Counted from the first letter of the stretch, positions 24,111 through 38,200 are shown. The stretch is DNA of 64,000 nt from Seison nebaliae (GCA_023231475.1 JALJEE010002047.1:1-64000); one strand, 5' to 3'. Numbers and translations are program-made. Notes: a model not told the origin generated them from the letters alone.

Positions 24111-25587
24111 ATTCAACTTTTACTTTTACAACGATGAATGGTGTTTCCTGATAGCTCATATTCTTCCATACGTCTATCATATTTTCATTTATATTTCCAT
24201 TCTTATTTCACTCATTTTCATATAAATATTTGTATCAATTCCAAATTGTATGAAATCCATAAGAATTACGCACAAAATATTTCTCCAATTCAATTCGAGT
24301 TCGTATGAAAGAGGAGATATGTTTAATAATGATATTCAATAAATTTAAAGATTTCCTCATTTTCCCATCAACGAGAGATTTTGGGAGATTTTCCATTCAA
24401 TATTCTTCTAATCAAATAAACATTTTCTTTCTCATAATCTGCTACATACTCGATTTCGTCGATAATAAAATGATAAAAGAAACTACTCTACAAATGTGAT
24501 TAGAAGGACATTCTTGCAGGAATTGAACCATCATTATTTGGTGGACATATAAGAACGATGGAGAATTCTTATTAATTAGATGTTAATGAATCGGATTACG
24601 GTCAAATGTCTAACTAAAGCATAATCTGTCGGGTTTATGATGAGAAGAAAGAAATTTAATATATGTTCTCTCAAATTTATAGTTTCCTTCGACCATTCAC
24701 TTCTCTTTCGTTCTCTCTTATGACTTCTAAGGGTTTTATGACGTAATTCGAGGAATATATAATCTTCAAAATCTGCATATAATCTGCACACACCAAAATC
24801 GAATGATCGGATGACGACGGTAAATTAGAAATTCAATTAAAGGAAATGAAATAAATACTATTTCATCTTCCATACACATATCTGGAAGGTTAAATCCTTT
24901 TCATTTCCACCAACTCCCGATTAGACGAGGGTCAAAAACCAATTCCTCTTCAATCAAACGAAAAGGAAATACTCTTCACAATTTTCGTTAACTAATGGAA
25001 TTACTAAATATATCAATGACGAACAATTTTAGTTACTTCTCCTTCTCCCATCAGTCACCTTCCCACAGTTCCAATGACAGAATTAAAGAATTATTATAAA
25101 AAAAATCATTTTCATACGTCAACGGATGTGATACGTATGAGAAGAAGAAAAGTATTTCACCAACCGAATGTCATTATTATTTCATTCTTTCAATTCTGTT
25201 AGTTGCAAGTTTTTCATTCGATGATTGACAATGTAATCATAGATAAATGTTTCTAATAATTTCATTCATTGATGAATTTCATTCTCAAACAGGATTGTAT
25301 GACGGTTTATCCAAAGAAAATATTTTTTATCGGTCTGAAGAGCTAAGTTTCACAAAATCCGAAAAAATTAAATTTCTTTCAGATAATCCGAAAAGATTAT
25401 AATTATTAAAAAATTCATCGTTCGGTTAATGAAAAGCTTTCATATAATCCGAACGGAAATTGTGTTGGAACTTTTTATATCAATTAAAAATCAATTTATA
25501 ATTTTAAGTTTTAAAGTTTTATTTGTTTCTCTTCTGGGAGAAAATGAAATGAAGAACCACAAATGAAATGTTAAATTAAAAAGAGTT
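24111..25587. other. Intergenic between convergent FLYWCH and DRC2 genes
   Basis: About 1.5 kb of AT-rich sequence with only short chance frames. A reverse AATAAA at 25518-25523 lies 65 bp past the DRC2 stop and is a plausible poly(A) signal for it. Confidence 0.5.
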
Positions 25588-27846
25588 TCATTCGAATAAA
25601 TTTTCAGTAGATCCTTCTCTTTCTGTCAGAATTTTGACTCGTTTAGTAGTGAACGTTTGTTTCTCATGTGATAACTGATAGGCCTGATCTCCATAGTGGC
25701 ATGTATCGTGTAATTCCATTTTAGTAGCCCGACCAATCCTGAAGAGTGGCACTTCGTCATTAAAAATGGATATACCTTTCGCTGAATTTCTCGTTATGTA
25801 ATCTTCCAAAGTATCAGTCAAATTCCGTTTCTCTTCCAATAACTTATCACGTTCTCTCTTCAAGAGAACTATGTCGAAACGAACTTTATTCTCTTTCAAC
25901 CAATGTAAAGAGAAGTGCTCGTCCTCCATATAGAAATCTTTCACCTGACTCAACGATTTGTCTAACTTGTGAAGAGATTTATTCAAATGTTCATATTCGA
26001 GAATTGCTTGTCGTCCCGTTCGATGCGTCTCAAATTGGAAAGCACTTATATCTTCTTTCTTACTCAACCGATTAGATAATCGTGCAAGAGCTGCCGTTTT
26101 CTCACCTTCCTTTATCGTATTCTCCAATCGACGAATGACCATTTCGCTCGTCACTGACAAATTCTTCAATCGATTGTCCAACACGACCAACATCCGATTC
26201 ACTGCAATTTTCAATTGTCGATAATGTCGAACGATTCGAATTCGATTCTTTTCGAGAGATAGAAACAGATTTAATATTGGAAGGAGAATTGTAACATCAA
26301 CAAGAAGTTCATTGATCAATTCGAAAGTTTCTTTCCGACGCTCCATTTCTTTCTTGAACAATCCGATATTTTTCTATGAGAATTAGAGAATTTTAGATTA
26401 ATTCGATAAATATCATTTCAAACTGTCAACTCGTCAATCGCCTGTTGATTGGAACGGATCTCAGTCATCGCATCATCATCATATGTCATGTACTCCTTCA
26501 ATAAAGTCCGTCGTTCACCATTCATTACTTTATCTTTTTTCATCAATTCAAAAAATTGTTTCCAAATACTATCTAATTGTTGCTCGGCTCTTATTTGCAA
26601 TTGATGTTTCTGTTCTAAATGCTATTGATTTAATATAATAATTAGATAATTATGAATGAATGATAAATGAATGAGAATAACTCGTGTTTTCGTCTCATCT
26701 TTTATTGCCACCATATCATTATCCTGATCCATATCGATATCTTCTTTATCTTTCGTCATCGCATAAGTTACATCCTCCACGTAATACATACTCTTCTCAT
26801 GTCGTTCTAACATGTCGCGATGTAACTCTTCAAAATGATCTCGAAGATTATCGATAGTTTCATAGAAATACTCTAAAGAATTGAGAAGAATGTTTAATGG
26901 AATCGAAAGAGAAAATAATGGAACTCATAAGAGCTGACGATTCCTTTTTGAAACCATAATGACTTCCAATCTTCTCCAAGAACTCAATATGTCGTCCATA
27001 ACAAAATCGATATTGCTCTTCGAAATCTTCGATTTCTTGACACAACAATTCGATGGTACGATCTTTAGAAGAAAGAATGCGAAGACATGTATCCTCCGCT
27101 ATCTTCTTATCATTCTTCGTCAATTTCGTTCTCATTTTACTCAAATTCTTCCTCCAGATCGCATCTAATTTAAATTCGTTCTTATTTAACGCACTCTCCT
27201 CGAGGATGTGGAGAATTTGTAACAACGAACTGTCTTCCGTAAATAACTTAAATGAAATGGGATTAATATCTTCAGCTAATACTCGAGCACGAAAGAAATT
27301 TGGGTTTCCTGTCTGCGATTGTTTCATTCCTCCGAACATCAAATTATCGAACCGGCGACCACCCATCTTATTATTATTTAGATTCATGTTCCATATTTCC
27401 ATTTTATTATTCTGATTTTCATTTTCTTCATTCACTCTCTGTTCTATCATATCGATAGAATTGGATTGAACAGTATCTGAACAATTATTATCATTCTTCT
27501 CCTCATTATTTATCAACTGAATTGTGGTAGTTGGATCGATTATCGCTTCTGAAATCGTCATATTCTTATCTGAAGTGATTGGACGAATATCCAATTTATT
27601 CTCATCAATTTCTCGACAATTATCTAAACCGAAAATCTCTTGAATTCCATGATAATTTCCACTACCAAACAATTCTTTAATTCTCCCACTATAATCCACT
27701 TCATTCACTTCTTCTTCTCCTCCTATATCTTTCATCAAATATTCGATTCGTGTCTTGTTCGCAATTCTCTCATTCTCCAACTCCTTCTCCAACTCCTTCT
27801 CCAATTCACTTTCACTCTCACTCCTCAACAAATCGACCGAACTCAT
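25588..27846 (-). CDS. DRC2: Dynein regulatory complex subunit 2 (CCDC65)
   Basis: Four exons on the minus strand (27846-26925, 26872-26682, 26621-26424, 26373-25588) encode 698 aa; introns of 52, 60 and 50 bp all begin GTT. DRC2 is a core subunit of the nexin-dynein regulatory complex that links outer doublets and controls beating in motile cilia and flagella. Matches to the vertebrate protein run in order through the chain: IWRKNLSKMRTKL with KDRTIELLCQEIEDFEEQY, then LDSIWKQFFELMKK, then SEMVIRRLENTIKEGEKTAAL, then EDEHFSLHWLKENKV and SIFNDEVPLFRI near the end. Almost the whole C-terminal 470 residues should be coiled coil. The first 215 residues are an acidic, Asn/Glu-rich extension that the 484-aa human protein lacks. 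The next gene upstream on the same strand (SLC25A20) ends only 219 bp away. Confidence 0.8.
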
Positions 27847-28065
27847 TTCACGAAACTACTAATGATGGTGACTGTGGAAACACTTACGGTTTAATTCTGC
27901 GCAATTTTCTCAAATTATTAAGTTGTCTAATCTGATCAAAAAATTCCGTTAGAGAAAAAATTCTTCAAGATGACCGTTAAATTATTCGACCGTTTTTATT
28001 CATGTCATATCGAAAGTTCAAAATCGTCAAAATTAATTCAAAATTATTTTTATTATTATAATATA

Positions 28066-28971
28066 TTATTTCTTAAATATCGTTTCTAAATAAGTGAAGA
28101 ATTGGAATGACATCTCATAACCAAGAAAACATGCTGCATTCACTACAATTGCACGTGCCGTTACCGGTGCACTACCACGAAAGAATGCTGATGCTCCATG
28201 TTTTCTATACAAACTTTTTATAATTTCTCTAGAGGAAACTTTATCAAAAGTAGATTGAACTCGCGATTTGATGACATCTTGTGGCATTGCACTTACCCAA
28301 AACATCATTCCGGCACTCGCACCAGCTATCATAACCTTCAAAATGGATATTTTCTTTTTCTTCAATTCCTCTTCCGTGTACAACATTCGTTTCATCGTTT
28401 CATAAACTCCAAAATAAACGAACGTTCCTGGAACATCACGACAGAGAGTGAGAAAACTTCCTCGAACAACTCCTGAAATGCCTTGATTCCTCAACAATTT
28501 CCCCACAACATCAAACGGTCCGGAGAATTTTTTCACTTTCTCAGAATTATGTGTCTGAAGTAAACATTTTATTCGTTCTCCTGGACCTACAACAGTTGTG
28601 GTACACACACCAGCCATTGCACCTGCCATCGCACTGGTGAAATCGAATTCTTTAACAAAAGGTTTCGTGACGGTTTTCGTCTGATTTTCCACCGTTGTTT
28701 GACGAGAAATTAAGTAATGTTTCGTCTTTTCATAACTCCAGAATTGTAAAGCGAAAATGGGAGCTACTCCAATGAGAATGGTAGACATTCCACGATAGAA
28801 TCCTTTAACACCATCGACATGGAATGTTCGTCTGATGGCATGGAATGTTCCATGATAATTAGTGGAGGATTGCAGGAGAACTTTAATCGTATCAAATGGA
28901 TGACCAGTCAACACCACACAAATACCACCACAACCACCGGCTAATAATTCTTTCCATCCACTCTCGCCCAT
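28066..28971 (-). CDS. SLC25A20: Mitochondrial carnitine/acylcarnitine carrier
   Basis: A single-exon gene of 301 aa, the standard length for mitochondrial carriers. It exchanges acylcarnitine for free carnitine across the inner mitochondrial membrane, feeding fatty acids to beta-oxidation. Three Solcar repeats are present with their signatures: GHPFDTIKVLLQ (about residue 23), VGPGERIKCLLQ (about 128) and AMPQDVIKSRVQ (about 228). The middle PGERIKCLLQ is the hallmark of the CACT subgroup, as is NAACFLGYE near the C-terminus. Six membrane helices are expected. The N-terminus starts directly before the first repeat. A reverse AATAAA at 28049-28054 follows the stop closely. Ornithine carriers are the nearest alternative, but the second-repeat signature favours CACT. 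Confidence 0.88.
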   Translation of the reverse strand: MGESGWKELLAGGCGGICVVLTGHPFDTIKVLLQSSTNYHGTFHAIRRTFHVDGVKGFYRGMSTILIGVAPIFALQFWSYEKTKHYLISRQTTVENQTKTVTKPFVKEFDFTSAMAGAMAGVCTTTVVGPGERIKCLLQTHNSEKVKKFSGPFDVVGKLLRNQGISGVVRGSFLTLCRDVPGTFVYFGVYETMKRMLYTEEELKKKKISILKVMIAGASAGMMFWVSAMPQDVIKSRVQSTFDKVSSREIIKSLYRKHGASAFFRGSAPVTARAIVVNAACFLGYEMSFQFFTYLETIFKK

Positions 28972-29741
28972 TTACCTGTGAATCATTATCGAAAAATTAT
29001 TGTGATATCTCCACACATGTCAGACCACTCATTCTTTAAACTTTCTATTTAAATAATAATAATAAATTTCTCTTAACTACAATTCAAACCAATCTCATTC
29101 ACAATAGAAAAGGATGGAACTAACAAAATGTAACGATACTGAAATCGGTAAAAAATGAAAGAGAAAAAGGAATTTGTAAATTATTCAATCGAATTTTTTA
29201 AAATTAATTTCAAACTAACTTTAGTTTTAATGCTTCTAAAATTAAATTTAGTTAACTTTAAAGTTAAATAGGTAAACAATTTAAATTAAATTAGTTAATT
29301 GATGATATTCCTCAAAAAATTGAAGTTAAAAGAACTTCTTAAATTGTATTATGAAACAAGATTATGAAATATAAAGTTATTTAATTCCTGATATGGTTCG
29401 AATGACAGAGTGCATGAGAGATTAAATGATAAATAATATTTGAGTTGCAGGAGACTTTGAATCGACAATTACTATGAAGGGGGATGGTGGGATGATAAAG
29501 TTGAATTAGTTTTATTTTGTTACTTCAACTTGACGAGATGGTTGGAAGATAGTCTAATGTATTTGGACTTTCTGATTAATGATAATGAAAGAGATAATAG
29601 AACATGAGGGGAATGATTGGAAAGACACACCAAAACATGAAATAAATAATCAAAGTTTCTTTTGATAAAGTTTTTTGAAAATGTTTTATAAGTCGAATGA
29701 AGCTTTCATGTCATTCATCAATCAAATTGTGAAAAACGGAA
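28972..29741. other. Divergent intergenic region
   Basis: About 770 bp between the 5' ends of SLC25A20 (minus) and the next gene (plus), so it should hold both promoters. It is AT-rich, with TTAA/TTTAAA-rich sequence at 29200-29290. No ORF or structured repeat is visible. Confidence 0.5.
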
Positions 29742-30642
29742 ATGTTGGGAATGCTATTCTTTCTTGGAGCACTTGCTACCGCTGGAGTCACACTAACTTC
29801 ATTTTTGCTTCTTAAAAACAGTGAGCCGACTTATGTGACGTCAAGATCGATTACGAAATTCGTTGAAAAAGTTAAATATTCCCCATCTTATGTGACTCAA
29901 CGTTTACCAATAACTGAGGCACCAATCGTCCACATCAACACTCGTCCTATTTCTACAATTATGACTACTAGTTCTACAATAACAACAACAACAAGTTCCA
30001 CGACGACACCATCACCACCACCACCACCACCACCAACAACAACAAGTGGGAATAGTTGGGATTATTATATTAATGAAGAAGATTATTTATTTCTTTCAAA
30101 TAACGAATATTTTGAAAAATTGGCGAATGAATATGGAGAACTGCTCGTCTCTCATCACCATCAAAATGAAATTTTTCCATCGGAGAATGATATTGGGAAA
30201 ATAGTTGAGAGAGAGAAAGTTTTCAATATTCGATTTCTTTAGTTTATAATTAATGAAACTATAAATATATTTTTAGAAATTATTCATAATTTATGATGAT
30301 CAATCATCAATCGTCTTGAGCATTTGGCATAATGTTCATGTGAAATTATTATCGTGGACGCTACTGCCGACTTTGTGCATGACAGAATATGGTCCATTGA
30401 GATATTTCTTCTTCAATTCTCCTAACAATTCAACTACCATCGGATATAGTAACCGACATATCCTAATTAGATTCGACTTTAAACATCAGAAAGTGGAAAC
30501 GAGAGTTATTAATGAAAATTTCCCTTACAACAATGAGATACTTTACTCCTCCATTTATGGGATGAACGAGGAGAATGCGAAAGATTTTGAGAATGAGCTC
30601 ATATCTGACCGATCGAGGGAAGGCATACACATCCAATGTTAA
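29742..30642 (+). CDS. Predicted membrane-anchored protein with Thr/Pro-rich linker
   Basis: Two exons, 29742-30218 and 30277-30642, encode 280 aa; the 58-bp intron starts GTTTTC, ends TTTTTAG and is phase 0. The N-terminus MLGMLFFLGALATAGVTLTS is a hydrophobic segment that should act as a signal peptide or signal anchor. It is followed by a linker rich in Thr, Ser and Pro (residues about 65-105, with a run of eight Pro), typical of O-glycosylated extracellular stalks. The C-terminal 170 residues look globular, with aromatic-rich strands (YGPLRYFFFNSPNN) and a few Cys. I recognise no domain. The most likely location is the cell surface or the secreted space. Confidence 0.62.
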
Positions 30643-32270
30643 TTATAATGAAATTAATGATATAAATAAAAATTCTCTTCTTTATACATTTCCTCAGAAA
30701 ATAAATTGATAAGCAGTGGAGGCTTCACATTTGTCCAGAGAAGAAGTGGTGGATTTGGAAGAAATCATTCTGTCACTGAGAGATCACACATCCTGAATGA
30801 ATTGAGGATGATCATAGTGCAATTAACATTGTAGTCGATAACAAGGACAATAAGACAAATGACCGTACTTCCTTGTCGCTGTAGAGCGGTAGTTAATTTT
30901 ACTGACATTAATTTTCTATCTACACTCTCCCTGCCCCCTCTTCCCCTCCTTAGACGGGAAGAAGTTTAGAGGAACAACAAATTAATGAAAACATTTGAAA
31001 TTTTTCATTCCTCTTTCCTGTTCATTACTACTTCGTTTTTGTTGACGTGAAACTTGTTTGATAAATATGTTTTTCTCATTTCCATACCGTCATCATTGAG
31101 TGATGGACGGTATGAATTGAATACGCTATTTTCCAATAAATCAAATTGACTACGCATTCAAAATAATTGACTTTTTACTCATTCAATGAATGAAGATGAA
31201 AAGCTTATCTAACTTCTACAAAACATTAATTCACATATCAAATTGTGAATGGAAGGTGAGTGAGTGAGTGGAATGAATGACAGCGGGTTCACTAAAAAAC
31301 CATTTTGGTGGTTTTCCCGACACATCTCACCAATTCATACAACGTTGATGGTAGTTGGCGACGAATACATATGAATAGGAAGCCGAATACATTTGATTTA
31401 TTAACTTACTTTGATTCATCTTCATTCTCCTCAAATTTACACTCTCCCCCCGTGTCCATATGTGTATTTTTGTGTGTATGTGTGTGAGTGTTGTGTGTAT
31501 ATATAATAAAAAGGCGAGTAAATTTAAGTAGTGGAAGGGTGTGCGTATTTTTCCGAACACCTTTGCGTATCTTCGTTGTGAGAAGGAACAAGTGATTGAA
31601 TTAGTCTGGTGATTGTTGTGAATAATTTGACGATTTCGCTTCTTATGAAATGTTCATGAAATTTTTTGTTTTCCATTTTAGAACGTCAAATTGTTCATGT
31701 CCATTTTTCCGATATTCATTAAAGGGAGTTGAATTTGATAAAAGACCATTTTTCTTTTTCTCTCAAAATTCGGAGAAATTCATTTGACGGATAAAATGAG
31801 CTAAAAATGATGTGAAGAAATTATTTGAGGAGATTGTGGACAAGATATTGTGTGGTTGAAGAGCATGTTCGTCCAACTTGTGTTGCACATTTCTTGCAAA
31901 GGGAATGATTAAAATTGGTTAGCGAGTTATCTCGGTTACGAGAGTGAAGTGGAGGAATGAAAGTAAACAATTTCCACATTTCTCCAGTGTAAATAGGCGG
32001 AGAATGAAATGGAGAAATGAGAATTGTTTAATCAAATTCTTTCTTTCAAGAATTTTCCCGACAATTTCGGATGAATCTCTTCTTATTAATTGACTTATCG
32101 AATTGTTTTCATGCATTCCCATTCTCAACAGATTTTTTCACCACAATCACATTTCAGCACGATAATAACAAACAAACACACGAATTCATGTGGATGTGTG
32201 TCAGTGTGAGTTTGTGCGAATATATTATGTGGAAGAAATCGTCAAAACGATTCCAAATAGAAATGTTAAA
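30643..32270. other. Intergenic and mTOR 5' leader
   Basis: About 1.6 kb upstream of mTOR. It contains a GT-rich stretch at about 31465-31500 and TGAGTGAG-like repeats near 31255-31275. The plus frame running into mTOR is open from 32190, but the first 27 codons look like leader sequence. Confidence 0.45.
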
Positions 32271-35200
32271 ATGAAGACGTCCACCGCCTCCAAATCACAA
32301 GTGATAACACCGATCGATGAGAAAATTGTAGAGCATTCCGTCATCTCCAATAGTAGTCATTCACCAAAATGTCCCAAAAGTAATTCGATCGATCGAATAT
32401 CATCACAGAAAGATGTCGCTTCACCAGTCGCATCAACTACCACCTCTGCCATCAATGTAACACCATCAGCACAATTCCAATTATCGGGACGATTGATCGA
32501 TCTGTTTATGAGAGAGATCTGCAACGAAACAAACGAGAATGCACAATTTCGACTGGCTGTTCTCCTCTATGTCTATTGTCTGAAACGACTTTGTCTCAAT
32601 ACGAGATCAGATCAACATCGAATTTTTCTTCAGGATGTCTGGTCTCGTTTCTTCGGTCTTATATCACAAAACGAACAAAATCGAATTTCTCTAGATAGGA
32701 GACATGCATACATCATACTCGCCATTTTCGAATTGGCTAAATCGAGAGCGTTAGATGAATTCCGTTCGAATTTCTCAATTGTAGTCTATAAATTCGTTTG
32801 GAGTCCCAAATCGATCGCATCGAAAGCTCAATTGATCGCATTGGTATCAAGTGGATTGAATGATATCGAACCATTAATTCAAATATTTCAAGAGAAGGAG
32901 ATCATTCGAACGGATTGGGATGAAGAGAAATTGTTATTGAATGTAAATTTATTGAAAGAATTCGCATTTCGTGCACCATCATTATTCGTGAAACAAATTC
33001 GAGAATTTTCACTCCTCCTCCCTCACATCTTCACCAATTCTTATGCTAATAAGAATTGGGAAGTGATTGCCGATCTCATCAATATCGTTCTTCGTGTTAT
33101 GATCGAAAGAAAAGAAGAAACATCATCAGTTTCAAATATTTACGAATCAATTTTGAGAGTTTTTCTCTCACCCACCGACGTCTCAGTACGAGGGAAATTA
33201 TTCTTGTTAAATGCTCTCCTTCGTACTTGCAACGCCGATTTCGAAAAGAAACGAGCGAATATCACCGGAATATTCTCGACGAGATATCAATATATTTATA
33301 ATCCGAACACAAACGAACCGAGTCGTCTCATGGACATGTTTGTAACGGATCAATATGGTATCAATTTATTGAAAGCCATCGACCGTTTCCAATGGTATGA
33401 TGATAATGGTAATTTCATTCTATGGAAAACGATCGTTCACGAAATATTCAAATCATCGAAAAGTTTAATTTATCCTCATATCGTTCAACCGGTAGAGAAG
33501 GAGGCACGAGAATATATTAAATCGTCGTCGATGATTTCTCCTCTTGATCTCCATCGTCACATGTACGTACCATCGATAATTGTGGAGTGTGCGGATGTGG
33601 CGGATTATCTTCGAAGTAATTCGAATGTCATTCAACCTTTCTTAAAGAATGTGGTGATGGAAACGAGATGTTATGATCATGTTCTCCTCAAAGTCCTCCC
33701 CAGATGGACAGCGTTTGTTCCCACTTCAGATAATATTGCTATCCTCCCACATATTCTCCGTTATTTACGACGTTGTTTGAATCGAGCAGCGGATTTCCCA
33801 TCCAAATCATTTATTCTTTTATCAACGGCATTTCTCGTTCTCGCTTTCTATTCATCGAAACAATCGATATTACATCGTCACATACCAATAGATTTGGATA
33901 GTGCGGCGTCGAAAAAACGAAAGAAATTAAATGAATTAAGAATAAATATGATGACCATTCCCGAATATACGGAATTGTTACGTGACATCAAAACGATCAT
34001 TCTCCAATTCTTTCATGAACGATCGAATAATGACGAGAAACAACGTCAACAAATGAGACCGAATGTCTTCGCTTGTCTTACCATGTTATGTTCAATTCCT
34101 GATGATCATTTGAGCGAATCTTTCCTCAACGAGTTATTGGAACGATTATTCGATTATAAACTCTCACAGGATATGGTGAGTTGGATGATGGAATTGTCAA
34201 GAGAAAAACCGACAATGGCAGGAATTGTTGGAAAGAGATTATATTCGAGAGTGTTCGACATTCTCAATCGTCCATTAGCATCGAAAGATTTTCATAATGT
34301 ACATCAACCATCATCAGAAGAACGATTTCAAATATTTTATGCTCTTCGAATCATTTCCACATATCAGTGGCAGGAGACGTCGAAAGATGCATTCACAAAT
34401 ATGATTTGTCATTATTGGATATGGTATCCAGATAAGACGATTCGTATGGAAGCAATTAATACATTATTCTTCTTATTAGATTCATTAATTGAGTTAAATG
34501 CTTCTGGTCTCAATCCATATCCATCAATTAACAACAATTCCAATAACAGTGATTTCTTATTAAAAAAAAATCGATCTTCATTCAATAATGTTTCATCTCT
34601 CCAACAACAACAACAACAACAACATCATCATTACCATCATCATCATCATCACAATCAACAACAACAACAACAACATCAGACTAGTTCACAGAAATCGAAT
34701 GAAACGAATTTTATTGATCGTTTAAATATTTCTTCTTCTTCAACATCACATGGTGCAAATTTGAATTATTCATCATCAAATCTTCTCAAAACGATAGGCG
34801 ATGATTATTCATCGGTTATTCATAATCCGATTATATTCCGTGCTGTATCAATCATCATCAATTCACTTCTCAATCTCGGTTTGGCCGATAGAGAGGAGAT
34901 AATTCGCCTTCACGTTTATCGACGATTTCATTCGAGACGAATGTACAATATTTATTTGGCTCAACCAGAAAATTTGAGAATTTTATTCTTTTCATTAAAC
35001 GACACGTCATTGGCAGTTCAATGTCCAGTAGTCAGTATCATCGGTTCGCTCTCATCCATTACTCCATCATTCGTCGTACCAAAATTGAGGAAATATTTGA
35101 TTCAATTACTCTCCGAATTACGATACGGAACATTAGACGATGACAATAGTTTCAATTCATCAAAACTTCTTTCCATCCTCATCAGTAGTGCACCACGATT

Positions 35201-38200
35201 GACACGTCCATTTATCGAGCCGATGATGCAAGGATTATTGAAACATATCAAAGATCAACCATATGATCAAGCAGTGATTAATGGATTAGATGCCATCGGT
35301 GCTCTCGCACAAATCTCTGATAAGGAAATGATAAAATATTTCGACGATTTACAACGACAATTAATGCCCATCATTTTACAACCGACCGATATCTGTAAAA
35401 GAACGAAAGCTCTTGTTGTTTTTGGTCATATGATCAGAAGTACAGGAAAAGTCATCGAACCATATCTCCAATTCAGTTCGTTGATGACCACACTCCTCTC
35501 CACCTTAAGTCTCGAAACGTGTAACGACATCGAATTTCGAGGAGAAGTCGTTCGACTTTTGGGCATTTTAGGTGCACTCGATTCTTATCGACATTATGAA
35601 TCGATTGGTGCCATCGAATCTACTTCCGAAATATCGACGATGGCCAAAAGTTTTCCAGCCAACTCACAAGAAGCTGCTTCAGAAATGAAATTGAGAAATC
35701 ATGAAAGGAAGACAGATATGGAAATTCTTGTTTCTATGGGAACGGGAGAAGTAACAGATGAATATTATGCGGCGATTGTTATTGCCACATTAGTGAAACC
35801 ATTACAATTACCACAAGAGATGAGTCAGACGTCATTATTACAACAAACGTTGAGTGCGATAACATTTCTTTTTACTGAAATCAAAGAGGAAGAACTTCGA
35901 GAGAAATACTTCAATAAAATCATGCCACCTTTCCTCGATTTATTACGTTCATCCAACGAAGATGATTTCTTATTCGAACAATTGAAGGATTGGTTCAGAA
36001 TTATGCAGAAACATATCGAATGTTATATTAATGAGATTGTGGTAGTCATTCTACAGAAATGGGATGCAGGTGATCGTATTTCTCATACTCAAGTCGCTTA
36101 TTTTGTGGAAATAATCGAAGCGATCGCTAAAGCGTTAGGACCGGAATTCAAACAACATCTTCCAGTATTGTTGCCGAAGATGTTGAATGTATTACAAGAT
36201 GCAAGAAATGAGAATAATATAGAGATTGTATTGAGATCGATTTCACATTATGTTTATGCGTTTGATGATTCCTTAAATATTATCGTCGTTCAATTGATAC
36301 GATTATTTCGAAATTCGAATTTTACACCAAAAACGAGACGAACTGCTCTCCAGACATTGAGAGTTTTCATTCAGAATTTAGATTTACATGATTATGCCTC
36401 ACAAATCGTTCATTCCATTCGTCACGTTTTTATGATATTACCTTCGTCGGAATTTAATGAAATTGATGCGACCGATATCCTCCAATTACCATTATCTCAT
36501 CCATATGATGATTATCCAACATCATCCAACGTCTCAACTACAACGAATAATAAAATAAATAAGAATACAGAAAATAATACGAGTGACGAGAATCTTGCTA
36601 ATCAATTGGCTTCAATCGTTGGTGTTTCCACCAATAAACGACCCACATTTTCTCATCATTCCAATTCGAATGAGAAGAAAATAAATTCGAAAACTCTTAT
36701 TAATATTAGTGGGATTGGAAACAGCACAACCGCTACCTCGAAAACGAAAAAGACAACGGAAAATAATTATGGTTTTCTTAGTCGTCTCAATCCTTCAACT
36801 GATAATTCGGAAACATCGGATAAGAGTGGAAGCTCCTCAACAACTGGTACAACATCGACTACTTCTGGGTCGAATAGTTCGAAAAATAAACGGAGAACAT
36901 TATCGAAATATGGGAGAAGTCGATCAGAGAATTCGGAGACAGTAGATCGTCGTCGAGAGATCGAAATGATGGCAGATGTTCTATTCGAATGTATTCTCAC
37001 ATTCGTCGAACGAATGGGAACGGCTTTCCTTCCATTTGATCGACTTATTAATCACGTTATAGAAATGAAGGCACCTAATCAATATTCACGATATGTGGAA
37101 GCGATAACACAAGTGGAGAAAGATAATTTTTATGATGCTAATTATTCATTTCGAGCAATTCAAGTTTATAATGTCGCTGTCTTCAATCGAACCGTTGATT
37201 TAGCGAATTCATCATATGAGAAATCCAGTCCACAAATGAAATCAAATACGAAAAGAAGTTCTAATCATTCATTGGCCTCCTCCCAACACCAACAACAACA
37301 ACCACAATTGTTATGTAATATGCAAATGTTGCCGATCGATCGAAGTCTCGATAATTCGAGTGATGATTTGGAAAGTTTAAATTATGGTCATACGAAAGGT
37401 GAAGTGATTACGTCGACGACTCAATTTGTGAATTTGTTGACAGATTTAGATTTATTATTGAAATATTCGGAAGATAATACGAATAGGGAGAAGTTGATAT
37501 CAGCATTCCAGAACATTGTCTATGATATTCTCGAATTGTCATCGATTAATATTTTGAGAATCTGTTCTACTGTCGTCATGAGTAGTTATCAGATAGCGAA
37601 GGATTTATTCAATTCCGCTTTCCTATCAATGTGGCTCGAATTGACTGAATCGAATCGATGGAAAATTTCGAGAAAATTAGAAGCATTATGTGAGAGAGCA
37701 ACTTCACCTGAAATGATTCAAATCGTTCTGTCATTAGCTGAATTCTTAGAACATTATGACATGTATCAGAAACGTCGTTCTAATACGCCAATCCGTAAGA
37801 ATCGACCACCAAATGATCTTTATAATGATCAATCGAAAGTTAAATCAACACAACATAATCAAGTGACATTGGCATCTGCCGCATCATCACTCAAACGACA
37901 AGATCAACAATTATATGACACAACCAACAACAAAAACAATAATAATAACAATAACAATAATGTGGCAAGTGGTAAAATTAGGAATCAGAATCAATTATTT
38001 TTACCGAATATTGATAAGAAATTCGATTTAGAGAATGATCATTTAAATTATTATCAATATTCTAATGATGACACACATAAAAATGATAACAACATCACCA
38101 ATAATAATCATAATACACCACAACCATCAAATGTAGTGAATGTCTCACCGAATACGAGTGGGAGAAATGGTCTCCATCATCAAATGAATTTGCCACAACT

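Noticed and set aside
28066-28971. Identification as an ornithine carrier
   Set aside because: The second-repeat signature PGERIKCLLQ fits the carnitine/acylcarnitine carrier better.
32190-32270. Upstream start for mTOR at 32190
   Set aside because: The extra 27 codons do not resemble the family N-terminus, and the ATG at 32271 is followed by typical coding sequence.
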